Assembly (NCBI GenBank): GCA_028282185.1
Contig: JANQIJ010000125.1
Coordinates: 1 to 13,095 of the forward strand
From: Rhodospirillales bacterium
GTDB lineage: Bacteria > Pseudomonadota > Alphaproteobacteria > Rhodospirillales > Casp-alpha2
Length of the DNA: 13,095 nt
Reading direction: 5' to 3'
The notes beneath the pieces were generated by a model. The model was not told where the DNA came from. It searched no databases and saw only the letters and a program-made list of their open reading frames with translations. Shown here piece after piece: positions 1 through 7,338 of the stretch (within the stretch, counting starts at the first letter, position 1; each line of letters begins with the position of its first letter). Both the position numbers and the translations under genes were made by a program.

Positions 1-459
1 GGTGAGCCGTTCACCCGAAGGCGAACAAACTTCCAACCCAAAACAGCGCAAAAAACGCCGCCCGCGTATCCCTTCCCAAATCAACAATGTCAAATAGCCG
101 ACGGAACAGAGCCCGCGCCGCTTCAAGAACCGGGTCCTTGAAAACGGAACCGCCGCATAAGTGAAGGGCGCCCAGAAAGTTCCAGACGCCCCCGCGACAG
201 AGGCGGGGTTATACGCAGGCTGGCCGCCCCTGTCAAACCCCTTTTGTCACTTTTTTGCAATGCACCCAAATTGTCCCGGAAAACCCCGGAAATCCGCGAT
301 TTCGCTGGCGGCTACCAGGGACCGATTCGAACAATATGTTTGGACCGTTCGATAGCTTCCGGCAGCGGCGCTGGTCAGGGCTCCCCCCGGTCACAGTCAG
401 TTACAGGGGCGTAAACGATTACTCTGAAACGAAATCTCAGGCGAGACAGGTAAAGAATT

Positions 460-477
460 GATTCAAATGCATGAATC
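460..477. promoter_or_regulatory. Perfect dyad, possible operator
   Basis: GATTCA (460-465), a 6-base spacer AATGCA, then TGAATC (472-477) form a perfect 6+6 inverted repeat. It lies 12 bases before a perfect TTGACA hexamer (490-495), which lacks a good -10 at normal spacing, and about 55 bases before the better promoter candidate at 533-561. The position suits a transcription factor site. No known regulator is recognised, so the role is inference. Confidence 0.3.
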
Positions 478-532
478 TCTAAAGGCGTCTTGACAAATCG
501 ATGGCGGCGATCCCATTCTGGGCGCAATCCAC

Positions 533-561
533 CTGGAAAAAACCGCGTCGGGGGGTACAAT
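533..561 (+). promoter_or_regulatory. Candidate promoter for the M23 peptidase gene
   Basis: A -35-like CTGGAA (533-538) is separated by 17 bases from a -10-like TACAAT (556-561), which matches five of six consensus positions. Transcription would start near 568, giving a leader of about 150 bases that opens with the inverted repeat at 565-611. The -35 is weak (three of six). An alternative TTGACA at 490-495 has only CATTCT at 18-base spacing. Confidence 0.35.
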
Positions 562-564
562 CGG

Positions 565-611
565 CCGTTTTCCCGGAGAAGATGGAATAACAAAGTGCTC
601 TGGGAAAACCG
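565..611 (+). repeat. Leader inverted repeat, 14-base arms
   Basis: Arms CCGTTTTCCCGGAG (565-578) and CTCTGGGAAAACCG (598-611) can form 13 of 14 RNA pairs, counting one G-U pair and one C-C mismatch, around a 19-base loop. It begins where the transcript from the 533-561 promoter would begin. The arm GGGAAA (602-607) could instead pair with TTTCCC at 630-635, so two mutually exclusive foldings exist. There is no T-tract after it, so it is not a simple terminator. Confidence 0.4.
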
Positions 612-678
612 CACCGACGGCGGATCGCGTTTCCCGGGATGAACGGACGCCGACGGCAAGGTGCCGGCGGCGGTGGGT

Positions 679-695
679 GTCGGCCTGAGGCCGAC
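679..695 (+). repeat. Hairpin just upstream of the peptidase start
   Basis: GTCGGCC (679-685), loop TGA, GGCCGAC (689-695) make a perfect 7-base-pair, very GC-rich stem. It ends 22 bases before the ATG at 718, next to the weak ribosome binding region (CAGGG near 702-706). It could influence translation initiation. No T-tract follows, so termination is unlikely. Confidence 0.35.
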
Positions 696-717
696 GGCAA
701 CAGGGTAGCGACACGGG

Positions 718-2100
718 ATGCGAAAACGGACACTCCTTGCGGCTGGAGCGTTTTCAGGTGTTGTTCTGGGATCGGCAGGGCTGGTCCTCGAAGATGCATC
801 CATAGAGCGAATCGGCGATGGAGAGCAAAAGACCTTTGCCTTGGCGCCCTTAAGCCTGGGCCACCCGGCGGCCGCCGCGGGCTTGGCGACACGGCGCGTT
901 GAAAAGCCCGGCGCCCTGGATATGACGCAGCCCCGACCGGCCGCCACCTTGATCCAGCGTCAGGCCATCGGCCGGGGCGAGACCCTTGCCGGGCTGTTGA
1001 TCCGTGGCGGTGTATCCGCCCGCGAGGCCGACCGGGCAATCCGCGCTTTCGCCAAGTTGTACGACCCCCGTCGCCTACGTCCCGGCCAGGAGATCGCCCT
1101 TCGGTTCCGCGCCGAGACCGGCCGGCGCGAGACGGGCGAGGCCCAACGGCGCGATCGCTTCGACGGCTTCTCGTTCATGCCGGACTTTCGCCATCAGATC
1201 GTCGTCAACCGAGGCAAGGAGGGCGGATACAGCGCCGCCAAAGAGGAACGCAAGGTCCAGAAAACCCTGGCCCGCGTCGCCGCACCGATCAAGTCGAGCT
1301 TGTACCTGGCAGGCAAGGCTCAGGGCCTTCCAGCCAACGTCCTGGCCGAACTGATCCGGATCTATTCCTGGGATGTGGATTTCCAGCGCGACATCCGGCG
1401 CGGCGATTCATTCGAGGTTCTCTACGAAGAGGTCCGCGACCAGGACGGCAAACTGTTACATGCGGGAACCATTCATTTCGCGGCGCTGACACTCACCGGC
1501 AACCGCAAGCCGCTTTACCGCTTCGTCACCGCCGACGGCCAGGAGGATTACTTCGACGACAAGGGCCGGGGCGCCAAGAAAGCGTTGATGCGAACGCCGA
1601 TCGACGGCGCGCGTCTGTCGTCCGGTTTCGGCAAACGACGTCACCCGATCCTAGGTTATACCCGGATGCACAAGGGCGTGGACTTCGCCGCCCCCACCGG
1701 CACGCCGATCTACGCCGCCGGCGACGGCGTCGTCACCTTCACGGGGCGCAAGGGTGGCTACGGCAACTTTCTGAAGATCCGGCACAACGGCCGCTATACG
1801 ACGGCCTATGCGCATCTCAACGCCTTTCGCCGCGGCGTCCGTGTCGGCAAACGCGTCAAGCAGGGCCAAGTTGTCGGCTATGTCGGGACCACCGGCCGCT
1901 CCACCGGCCCGCACCTGCACTATGAAATCATGGTCGACGGACGCCAGGTCAACCCGATGCGCGTTCGCATGCCGTCCGGCAAGCAATTGAAAGGCGCGGA
2001 ATTGGCTCGTTTCATGGACGCCAAGACGCGCACGGACTTGCAGTTCGCGGAATTGCGGGATAACGACAAAGACGCATCGGAACTCGCGGCCCGCAACTGA
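718..2100 (+). CDS. M23-family zinc metallopeptidase (cell-wall endopeptidase), exported
   Basis: This 460-residue protein is a probable murein endopeptidase of the LytM/M23 class, which cuts peptide cross-links in peptidoglycan in the periplasm. Residues 1-25 form a basic-then-hydrophobic segment fitting a signal peptide or membrane anchor. Residues 79-131 resemble the OapA/LysM-like region of MepM-type proteins (GRGETLAGLL, then LRPGQEI). The catalytic domain lies at about 298-415: LSSGFGKRRHPI, MHKGVDFAAPTGTPI with zinc ligands H318 and D322, H366, and PHLHYEI with H399 and H401. All key residues are present, so it should be active rather than a degenerate activator. The ATG at 718 is chosen because it places the signal segment at the N-terminus; its ribosome binding site is weak. 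The gene may share a transcript with the hydrolase 52 bases downstream. Confidence 0.93.
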   Translation: MRKRTLLAAGAFSGVVLGSAGLVLEDASIERIGDGEQKTFALAPLSLGHPAAAAGLATRRVEKPGALDMTQPRPAATLIQRQAIGRGETLAGLLIRGGVSAREADRAIRAFAKLYDPRRLRPGQEIALRFRAETGRRETGEAQRRDRFDGFSFMPDFRHQIVVNRGKEGGYSAAKEERKVQKTLARVAAPIKSSLYLAGKAQGLPANVLAELIRIYSWDVDFQRDIRRGDSFEVLYEEVRDQDGKLLHAGTIHFAALTLTGNRKPLYRFVTADGQEDYFDDKGRGAKKALMRTPIDGARLSSGFGKRRHPILGYTRMHKGVDFAAPTGTPIYAAGDGVVTFTGRKGGYGNFLKIRHNGRYTTAYAHLNAFRRGVRVGKRVKQGQVVGYVGTTGRSTGPHLHYEIMVDGRQVNPMRVRMPSGKQLKGAELARFMDAKTRTDLQFAELRDNDKDASELAARN

Positions 2101-2152
2101 CGCGTTGCCCAGCGACGCTTTTCAGAGGCCGCGGCAGGGAGACGGCCCGGCC

Positions 2153-2941
2153 ATGGCGCAAGACATTCACCTGGACCTGAGCTTCTCACAAGCCGGTGCC
2201 GGAAAGCCGGTGGTGATCCTGCACGGCCTGTTCGGATCAAAACGCAACTGGGGTGCCATCGCCAAACATTTGTCCCGGGACAGGCGGGTGCTTTGCCTGG
2301 ATCTGCGCAATCACGGCTCCTCGCCCTGGGATCCGGCCATGACCTATGGCGCCATGGCGGCGGACGTGGCCGCCTTCATTCGGGGCCATGCCTTAAAAGA
2401 CGTGACGCTGATCGGCCATTCCATGGGCGGCAAGGCGGCCATGGCCCTGGCCCTTGCCCATCCGGAGCTGATCGCCCGGCTGGCCGTCGTCGATATCGCG
2501 CCCGCCGCATCGCCCGGCACCTTCATCCATTATGTGGAAGCGCTGAAGGCCATGGACCTGTCGCGGGTGAAGAGCCGCAAGGACGCCGACAGGCTGTTGG
2601 CGCCGGTCGAGGCGGAACCAGGCATCCGCACGTTCCTGCTTCAGAACCTGGAAAGCGCGGGCGAGGGCTACCGCTGGCGAGTCAACCTGGAGGCTCTCGC
2701 CGCCAATATGGCGGATCTCTTGGACTGGCCGGAACCCGATTACGGCCAGAGCTACGCCGGTCCGGCCCTGTTCCTCGCCGGCGGCGCGTCGGATTACATC
2801 GGCCCGCACCACCATGGCGACATCGCCCGCCTGTTTCCGAAAGCCCATATAAAGGTGCTCCCCGGCATCGGCCATTGGATCCACGCCCAGGCGCCGGACC
2901 TGTTCCTCAAACACATCGAAACCTTCATAACCAAAACCTGA
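2153..2941 (+). CDS. Alpha/beta-fold hydrolase, YbfF-like esterase
   Basis: A 262-residue cytoplasmic alpha/beta-hydrolase without a signal peptide. The oxyanion-loop motif HGLFGS is at 24-29, the nucleophile elbow GHSMGG puts the catalytic Ser at 90, and the late histidine is H241 in GIGHWIH. The acid is either D114 (VVDIAPA, the position I associate with the YbfF group) or D214 (GGASDYI). The segment LRNHGSSPW near 51-59 is typical of the YbfF group, which hydrolyses short-chain acyl esters; the natural substrate is unknown. The ATG at 2153, with AGGGAG at about 2137-2142, gives the family-like start. A TTG at 2105 in the same frame would add 16 unrelated residues. The broken ABM gene begins 23 bases downstream, so the two were probably cotranscribed. 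Confidence 0.88.
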   Translation: MAQDIHLDLSFSQAGAGKPVVILHGLFGSKRNWGAIAKHLSRDRRVLCLDLRNHGSSPWDPAMTYGAMAADVAAFIRGHALKDVTLIGHSMGGKAAMALALAHPELIARLAVVDIAPAASPGTFIHYVEALKAMDLSRVKSRKDADRLLAPVEAEPGIRTFLLQNLESAGEGYRWRVNLEALAANMADLLDWPEPDYGQSYAGPALFLAGGASDYIGPHHHGDIARLFPKAHIKVLPGIGHWIHAQAPDLFLKHIETFITKT

Positions 2942-2964
2942 GCAGCACCCCAAGGAGGCCTCCG

Positions 2965-3275
2965 GTGTATGCGGCGATTTTCGAAGCGACCCCGGACCGG
3001 CGCATGGCGACGCATACTTCGATATGGCCGCCCAGCTCCGGCCGCAGGCGCAAGCCATCGACGGCTTCATTTCGATCGAACGGTTTCAGGGCCTGGCGAA
3101 CGAGAGCCGCTTTGTCTCGCTGTCGTTTTAGCTAAACGAGACGGCGATCAAAGCCTGGCGCGAGAACATGGAGCATCGGGCGGCGCAAGACGAAGGCAAG
3201 GCCAAACCGTTCAAGAATTTCCGCATTCACGTCGCCCGTGTCGAGCGGAACGATTGCCCGGCGGACCGGATCTAG
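2965..3275 (+). pseudogene. Broken antibiotic-biosynthesis-monooxygenase (ABM) domain gene
   Basis: A strong ribosome binding site AAGGAGG (2952-2958) lies 6 bases before a GTG (2965) that opens VYAAIFEATPDRR. The frame then fails: the matching continuation GDAYFDMAAQLRPQ resumes at about 3009 in another frame, as after a one-base deletion near 3005-3009. It continues through IDGFISIERFQ and VSLSF to a TAG at 3129-3131, where ABM relatives usually have Trp (SLSFW), so a TGG to TAG change is likely. Reading then continues as LNETAIKAWRENMEHRAAQ and KNFRIHVARVERND to TAG at 3273-3275. The conceptual product is about 103 residues, the normal size for this small dimeric ABM fold, whose members include oxygenases and stress proteins. 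Two separate lesions point to a recent pseudogene, unless one is a sequencing error. Confidence 0.8.
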
Positions 3276-3285
3276 GAACCGGCGC

Positions 3286-3678
3286 TCAACCGCGCCGCAA
3301 CCCGACGAACAAGCCCTCGGCCAGGTGTTTGTTGACATCGATCATCGCCGCCAATCCCGAGCCGTTTAATCCCGCCTGCGCCCGGGCCGTGGCACCCTCC
3401 ATGAACCGGGCCAGGTCGGTCATGTCGCGCCGGATCGTCGCGGGCGCCGGGTGGCCGGGATCGAAGACCTCGGCCTCCATGATGCACCAAAGCTTTTGAT
3501 TAAACGACAACGCCTTGATCAAGAGCCCCCGGTCATGCGGGCGGTCCTGAGCCCGTGTCAGAAGAGCGGCGGCCCGGGCGAAGGCTTCGGCCTCGGCGCC
3601 CCGGCCTTGGGCGGCGGAACGCTGGACCTGACCATAGGCACGAAGGGCGGCGGCGGCATGGGGCGGAAGCGGCATCAC
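3286..3678 (-). CDS. Flagellar biosynthesis regulator FlaF
   Basis: This 130-residue protein belongs to the FlaF family of Alphaproteobacteria, which is needed for flagellin production or export and usually works with FlbT and flagellin. Family features visible are the N-terminal AALRAYG (10-16), the central ALSFNQKLWCIM (56-67), DMTDLARFM (85-93) and the C-terminal MIDVNKHLAEGL (112-123). It is all alpha-helical in appearance, with no signal peptide. The start is a GTG at 3678 overlapping the flagellin stop by four bases (GTGA), with an ATG as the next codon. This indicates translational coupling to flagellin. No flbT is present in the window. It ends 10 bases from the convergent ABM pseudogene. 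Confidence 0.88.
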   Translation of the reverse strand: MMPLPPHAAAALRAYGQVQRSAAQGRGAEAEAFARAAALLTRAQDRPHDRGLLIKALSFNQKLWCIMEAEVFDPGHPAPATIRRDMTDLARFMEGATARAQAGLNGSGLAAMIDVNKHLAEGLFVGLRRG

Positions 3679-4511
3679 CCCTCTCCCGACGCCAAGAGAT
3701 CGACCACCAGGCGTTCGGTACGGGCGGCGAAGCGGAGCGCCCCCTGGCCCAATTCGTCCTGGATCTGCAGGGCCAGGCGACGGGCCGCTTCCCCGTTCAG
3801 ATCCGCATCGTTCAACCGCGCCCGCCCGGCCTCCAGAGTGTTCGACAGGTCCCCGGAAAAGCGGTCGCGCGTGGTCAGCACCGCCTGATCCGAGGCAAAG
3901 GCGGATTGCCCGGCGCGCAGGCTGTCCGTCGCCCGGGCGAGATCGGCGATTGCGCCGTCGATGTCCGCATCCGCGGCGAAACCGTTGTAGTCGCCCGCCG
4001 CCGTCCCGATGCCGAGGGCAGCGGCGCTGGCCGGCTGTCCTTCCAGACGCACCCGCGCGTCCGAAAGATCGCCCACCTGGACGGTCTGATCGTCCGCCGG
4101 ATCATCGATCAACGAAACGCCGCCATAAGACGAGTCAGCGGCCAGCGATCCGATCTGATCCCGGACCGCGTCGAACTGTCCGGCCGCGGCCTGACGCTGC
4201 TCGGCCGTGCCACCGCGGGCCGCCGTGGCGATGCCGCGCAGCTGTCGGGTCAGGTCTTCAACGGCGCGAAGGCCCAATTGCGCCGTCTCGGCGCTGCCCT
4301 GGGCCTGTTGAATTCGGGTGCGGCGTTCGGCCAAATCACCGATCCGGTTGGCCAAGACGTTGGCGGTGATGAAGTCCTGGGGGTCGTCCTGAACTCGGTT
4401 GATCCGGCGCCCGGTGGCCAAGCGTTCGGCGACCTCCAGCCGCAGCGCCTGGCCCCGCTGTAGCTGGATCAGGTTCAATCGGACGCCTTCGCTGAGAGTG
4501 ACCCCGGACAG
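3675..4511 (-). CDS. Short flagellin-like protein (D0/D1 type) with uncertain non-ATG start
   Basis: A flagellin of about 278 residues, the filament subunit exported through the flagellar type III apparatus. The N-terminal helix reads VTLSEGVRLNLIQLQ, then ERLATGRRINRVQDDPQDF, the classic flagellin ND region. The C-terminal helix reads ARLNDADLNGEAARRLALQ followed by QDELGQGALRFAARTERLV. The middle is short, so outer D2/D3 domains are reduced. The end departs slightly from the usual LSLASQ-type terminus and has a short tail. No ATG or GTG precedes the conserved N-terminus. A CTG at 4511 sits 6 bases after GGAGG (4522-4518) and gives a full family-like start. A TTG at 4478, 7 bases after GAAGG, would drop 11 D0 residues. 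The stop overlaps flaF, and clpB lies 143 bases upstream on the same strand. Confidence 0.82.
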   Translation of the reverse strand: MSGVTLSEGVRLNLIQLQRGQALRLEVAERLATGRRINRVQDDPQDFITANVLANRIGDLAERRTRIQQAQGSAETAQLGLRAVEDLTRQLRGIATAARGGTAEQRQAAAGQFDAVRDQIGSLAADSSYGGVSLIDDPADDQTVQVGDLSDARVRLEGQPASAAALGIGTAAGDYNGFAADADIDGAIADLARATDSLRAGQSAFASDQAVLTTRDRFSGDLSNTLEAGRARLNDADLNGEAARRLALQIQDELGQGALRFAARTERLVVDLLASGEG

Positions 4512-4523
4512 TTTCCGCCTCCG

Positions 4524-4612
4524 TCGAAACGATTCCGTCTGTTCCGCGCAAATTCACCTTTGATGCCGGGCATCTCAGGTTTTGCGACAGACCAAGGTTA
4601 TAATCGTTTCGA
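4524..4612. repeat. 11-bp perfect inverted repeat between clpB and flagellin
   Basis: TCGAAACGATT (4524-4534) and AATCGTTTCGA (4602-4612) are exact reverse complements separated by 67 bases. The right copy overlaps a 10-base palindrome GTTTCGAAAC (4606-4615). The left copy lies just upstream of the flagellin GGAGG. Paired sites flanking a promoter region would fit a repressor or looping arrangement, but no regulator is recognised. Confidence 0.35.
4562..4574. repeat. Compact dyad GATGCC-G-GGCATC
   Basis: A perfect 6+6 dyad with a one-base centre lies about 50 bases upstream of the proposed flagellin start. The very short spacer argues for a DNA-binding site rather than an RNA hairpin. Its function is unknown. 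Confidence 0.25.
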
Positions 4613-4622
4613 AACCGAGACA

Positions 4623-4636
4623 GTGACAGGGGTCAC
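4623..4636. repeat. Dyad GTGAC-AGGG-GTCAC after clpB
   Basis: A 5+5 inverted repeat with a four-base loop lies 19 bases beyond the clpB stop codon on the minus strand. It could be a weak hairpin at the clpB 3' end or an operator for the flagellin gene. There is no following T-tract, so an intrinsic terminator is not supported. Confidence 0.25.
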
Positions 4637-4654
4637 ATGCCACCCGCCGATGTC

Positions 4655-7249
4655 CTAGGCCGCCTGCGCTTCCACCGCCTTGCCGTTGATCGTCAACTGG
4701 CCGCCTTCGGCGGAGACCTTGACCGTCGCACCGTCGGCGACGGTGCCTTCGAGGATCAAGCCGGCGAGGGGGTTCTGCAATTCCCGCTGGATCACCCGTT
4801 TCAGCGGCCTCGCCCCGTAGACGGGATCGTAGCCCTTCTCGGCCAGCCAGTCGAGCGCCGCCTGGTCGAGGTCCAGGGTAATCCGCCGGTCGTTCAGAAG
4901 CTTGGCCAGGCGGGCGAGCTGGATATCGACGATGCCCCCCATGTGTTCGGGGAACAGGCGGTGGAACAGAATGATCTCGTCCAACCGGTTGAGGAATTCA
5001 GGGCGAAAGGCGGCGCGCACCACCTCCATCACCGGGCCGCGCACGGCCTCTGAATCCTGACCCTCTTCCTGACTGGCCAGGATGTCGCCACCCAGGTTGG
5101 AGGTCATGATGATCAGGGTGTTGCGGAAATCCACCGTGCGGCCCTGGCCGTCGGTCAGCCGCCCGTCGTCCAGGACTTGCAACAACACGTTGAACACGTC
5201 GGGATGAGCTTTCTCGACCTCGTCGAACAGGACGACCTGATAGGGTCGGCGGCGCACGGCCTCGGTGAGCGCGCCCCCCTCATCATAACCGACGTAGCCC
5301 GGCGGCGCTCCGATCAGACGCGCCACGGCGTGCTTTTCCATGTATTCGGACATGTCGACGCGAACCATCGCGGCCTCGTCATCGAACAGAAACGCGGCCA
5401 GCGCCTTGGTCAGTTCGGTCTTGCCGACGCCCGTGGGACCCAGGAACAGGAACGAGCCGATCGGCCGGTTGGCGTCCTGCAACCCGGCGCGGGCCCGGCG
5501 CACGGCATTGGCGACGGCGGCGAGCGCCTCTTCCTGGCCGACCACGCGACGGCCCAGGTTTACCTCCATTTCCAGGAGCTTTTCACGCTCGCCCTGAAGC
5601 ATCTTGTCGACGGGGATGCCGGTCCAGCGGCTGACCACCTGGGCGATGTGCTCCTCGGTGACCGCTTCCTCGACCACGGCGGAGCCGTCCGCCTCCTCCG
5701 CCGCCTGAAGCTTTTCTTCCAACCGGGGGATCAGGTCGTATTGCAGTTCGCCGGCCTTTTCGTAATCGCCAGCGCGCAGCGCCTGGTCCTGCGCCAGATG
5801 CGCCCGGTCGAGCTCTTCCTTGAGCTTGGTCGCGTCGGCCAAAGACGCCTTGCCCTGTTCCCATTCGGCGGTCATCGCCTGGGACTTGGCCTCCAAATCT
5901 GCCAGTTCGCCTTCCAGCTTCGCCAGGCGGTCCTTGGACGCCTTGTCGGTTTCCTTCTTCAGGGCCTCGCGTTCGATCTTCATCTGGATCACGCGGCGGT
6001 CCAGTTCGTCCAGCTCTTCTGGCTTACTGTCCACCGCCATGCGCACGCGGGACGCGCTTTCGTCCATCAGGTCGATGGCTTTGTCCGGCAGGAAGCGGTC
6101 GGTGATATAGCGGTTGGACAGGGTCGTCGCCGCGACAAGGGCATTGTCGTGAATCTTCACACCATGGTGCAGTTCGTATTTTTCCTTGATGCCGCGCAGG
6201 ATCGAGACCGTGTCCTCGACCGTGGGCTCGCCGACGAACACCGGCTGGAAACGCCGGGCCAAGGCCGCGTCTTTCTCCACGTGCTTGCGGTATTCGTCCA
6301 GCGTCGTCGCACCCACGCAATGCAATTCGCCCCGCGCCAGTGCCGGTTTCAACAGGTTCGAGGCATCCATCGAGCCTTCCGCCTTGCCGGCACCGACCAG
6401 TTGATGCATCTCGTCGATGAACAGGATGATCTCGCCGGCCGCGTCGGTCACCTCGGCCAGAACCGCCTTCAGGCGTTCTTCGAATTCGCCGCGGAACTTG
6501 GCCCCGGCGACCAGCGCACCCAGGTCCAAGGACATCAGGCGCTTGTTCTTCAAGGCTTCGGGCACGTCGCCGTTGACGATGCGGAGCGCCAAACCCTCGA
6601 CGATGGCGGTCTTGCCGACGCCGGGCTCACCGATCAGCACGGGATTGTTCTTGGTCCGCCGGCTCAAGACCTGGATCGAGCGGCGGATTTCCTCGTCCCG
6701 GCCGATCACCGGGTCGAGCTTGCCGTCCTCCGCCGCCTGGGTCAGGTCGCGGGCGTACTTGTTAAGCGCATCATAGGCATCTTCCGCATTGGCCGAATGG
6801 GCCGCCCGGCCCTTGCGGAAATCCTTGATCGCCGCGTTCAGGTCCTGGGGCGTGATCCCGGCCTCCTTCAGGACGCCACAGGCCGCCGTGCCCTCGGCCA
6901 TGGCCATGGCCAGCAGCAAGACTTCGACGGTGACGTAGCTGTCGCCGTTCTTTTCCGCGATCTGCTGGGCCTGATCCAAAAGCTTGGCCGTTTCCGAGGC
7001 AAGGTAGATTTGCGCCGTCTCGCTTTCGACACGGGGAATGCGTTTCAATTCCCCCTCGGTCAGGCGCAGGGCGCGCTGGGCATTGCCGCCGGCGGCCTGG
7101 ATCAACGAGGCGCAGAGGCCTTCCTTGTCGTCCAGCAGCACCTTCAGCAGGTGCAGCGGCGTGAACTGTTGATGCGTTTCGCGAATGGCGAGCGATTGGC
7201 CGCTTTGGATGAACCCGCGCGCCCGTTCGGTGAACTTTTCGAATTCCAT
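4655..7249 (-). CDS. clpB: ATP-dependent protein disaggregase ClpB
   Basis: An 864-residue ClpB, the hexameric AAA+ chaperone that with DnaK/DnaJ/GrpE extracts and refolds aggregated proteins in the cytoplasm. In order: N-domain of about 1-145; NBD1 with Walker A GEPGVGKT (207-214) and Walker B IILFIDE (274-280); the coiled-coil middle domain of about 400-525, which separates ClpB from ClpA and ClpC; NBD2 with Walker A GPTGVGKT (604-611) and Walker B VVLFDE (672-677); and the C-terminal YDPVYGARPLKRVIQ segment. Length and motifs are complete. The ATG at 7249 is preceded by GAGAGGGAC; an upstream in-frame start at 7306 would add 19 residues unlike the family. A heat-shock-like promoter candidate lies about 90 bases upstream. 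It is divergent from the gene at 7633 and upstream of flagellin on the same strand. Confidence 0.98.
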   Translation of the reverse strand: MEFEKFTERARGFIQSGQSLAIRETHQQFTPLHLLKVLLDDKEGLCASLIQAAGGNAQRALRLTEGELKRIPRVESETAQIYLASETAKLLDQAQQIAEKNGDSYVTVEVLLLAMAMAEGTAACGVLKEAGITPQDLNAAIKDFRKGRAAHSANAEDAYDALNKYARDLTQAAEDGKLDPVIGRDEEIRRSIQVLSRRTKNNPVLIGEPGVGKTAIVEGLALRIVNGDVPEALKNKRLMSLDLGALVAGAKFRGEFEERLKAVLAEVTDAAGEIILFIDEMHQLVGAGKAEGSMDASNLLKPALARGELHCVGATTLDEYRKHVEKDAALARRFQPVFVGEPTVEDTVSILRGIKEKYELHHGVKIHDNALVAATTLSNRYITDRFLPDKAIDLMDESASRVRMAVDSKPEELDELDRRVIQMKIEREALKKETDKASKDRLAKLEGELADLEAKSQAMTAEWEQGKASLADATKLKEELDRAHLAQDQALRAGDYEKAGELQYDLIPRLEEKLQAAEEADGSAVVEEAVTEEHIAQVVSRWTGIPVDKMLQGEREKLLEMEVNLGRRVVGQEEALAAVANAVRRARAGLQDANRPIGSFLFLGPTGVGKTELTKALAAFLFDDEAAMVRVDMSEYMEKHAVARLIGAPPGYVGYDEGGALTEAVRRRPYQVVLFDEVEKAHPDVFNVLLQVLDDGRLTDGQGRTVDFRNTLIIMTSNLGGDILASQEEGQDSEAVRGPVMEVVRAAFRPEFLNRLDEIILFHRLFPEHMGGIVDIQLARLAKLLNDRRITLDLDQAALDWLAEKGYDPVYGARPLKRVIQRELQNPLAGLILEGTVADGATVKVSAEGGQLTINGKAVEAQAA

Positions 7250-7338
7250 CTGTCCCTCTCTTATGGGTAACAGAACGGCCCGGCCCCCGATTGTCGGCGA
7301 ACCCACCGTCCCTCACAAGGGTTACGGTTTCCGCATTT

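Larger units (their letters stand above)
1..717. other. Gene-less 5' stretch with regulatory elements
   Basis: No open frame here has a credible ribosome binding site plus a recognisable protein; the frames present look like chance frames in GC-rich DNA. A GC-rich hairpin, CCCCGC at 190-195 with GCGGGG at 203-208, is followed only by a weak T-rich tail, so it is a poor terminator candidate. The part from about 460 onward carries a dyad, a promoter candidate and leader hairpins that belong to the downstream peptidase gene and are listed separately. Confidence 0.5.

Noticed and set aside
375..947. A 190-codon leftward frame overlapping the peptidase start
   Set aside because: It has low-complexity Arg/Pro/Ser composition, no recognisable motif, and overlaps the well-supported peptidase gene and its leader.
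3129..3131. Recoding of TAG (for example pyrrolysine) in the ABM gene
   Set aside because: The same gene also has a frameshift, and the TAG replaces a usual Trp by one base change, so decay is simpler.
2293..3135. A 280-codon rightward frame inside the hydrolase
   Set aside because: It is a shifted frame of the hydrolase; only its last part coincides with the true start of the ABM pseudogene.
3555..4463. A 302-codon rightward frame opposite flagellin and flaF
   Set aside because: It is a shadow of two overlapping, recognisable leftward genes, with Arg/Gly-rich composition.
4560..4640. Sigma-54 promoter for flagellin
   Set aside because: No GG and GC pair with the required ten-base separation in a TGGCAC/TTGC context was found on the minus strand.
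5177..7270. A 697-codon open frame on the strand opposite clpB
   Set aside because: It is the mirror of a GC-rich, highly conserved clpB reading frame and has no recognisable protein features.
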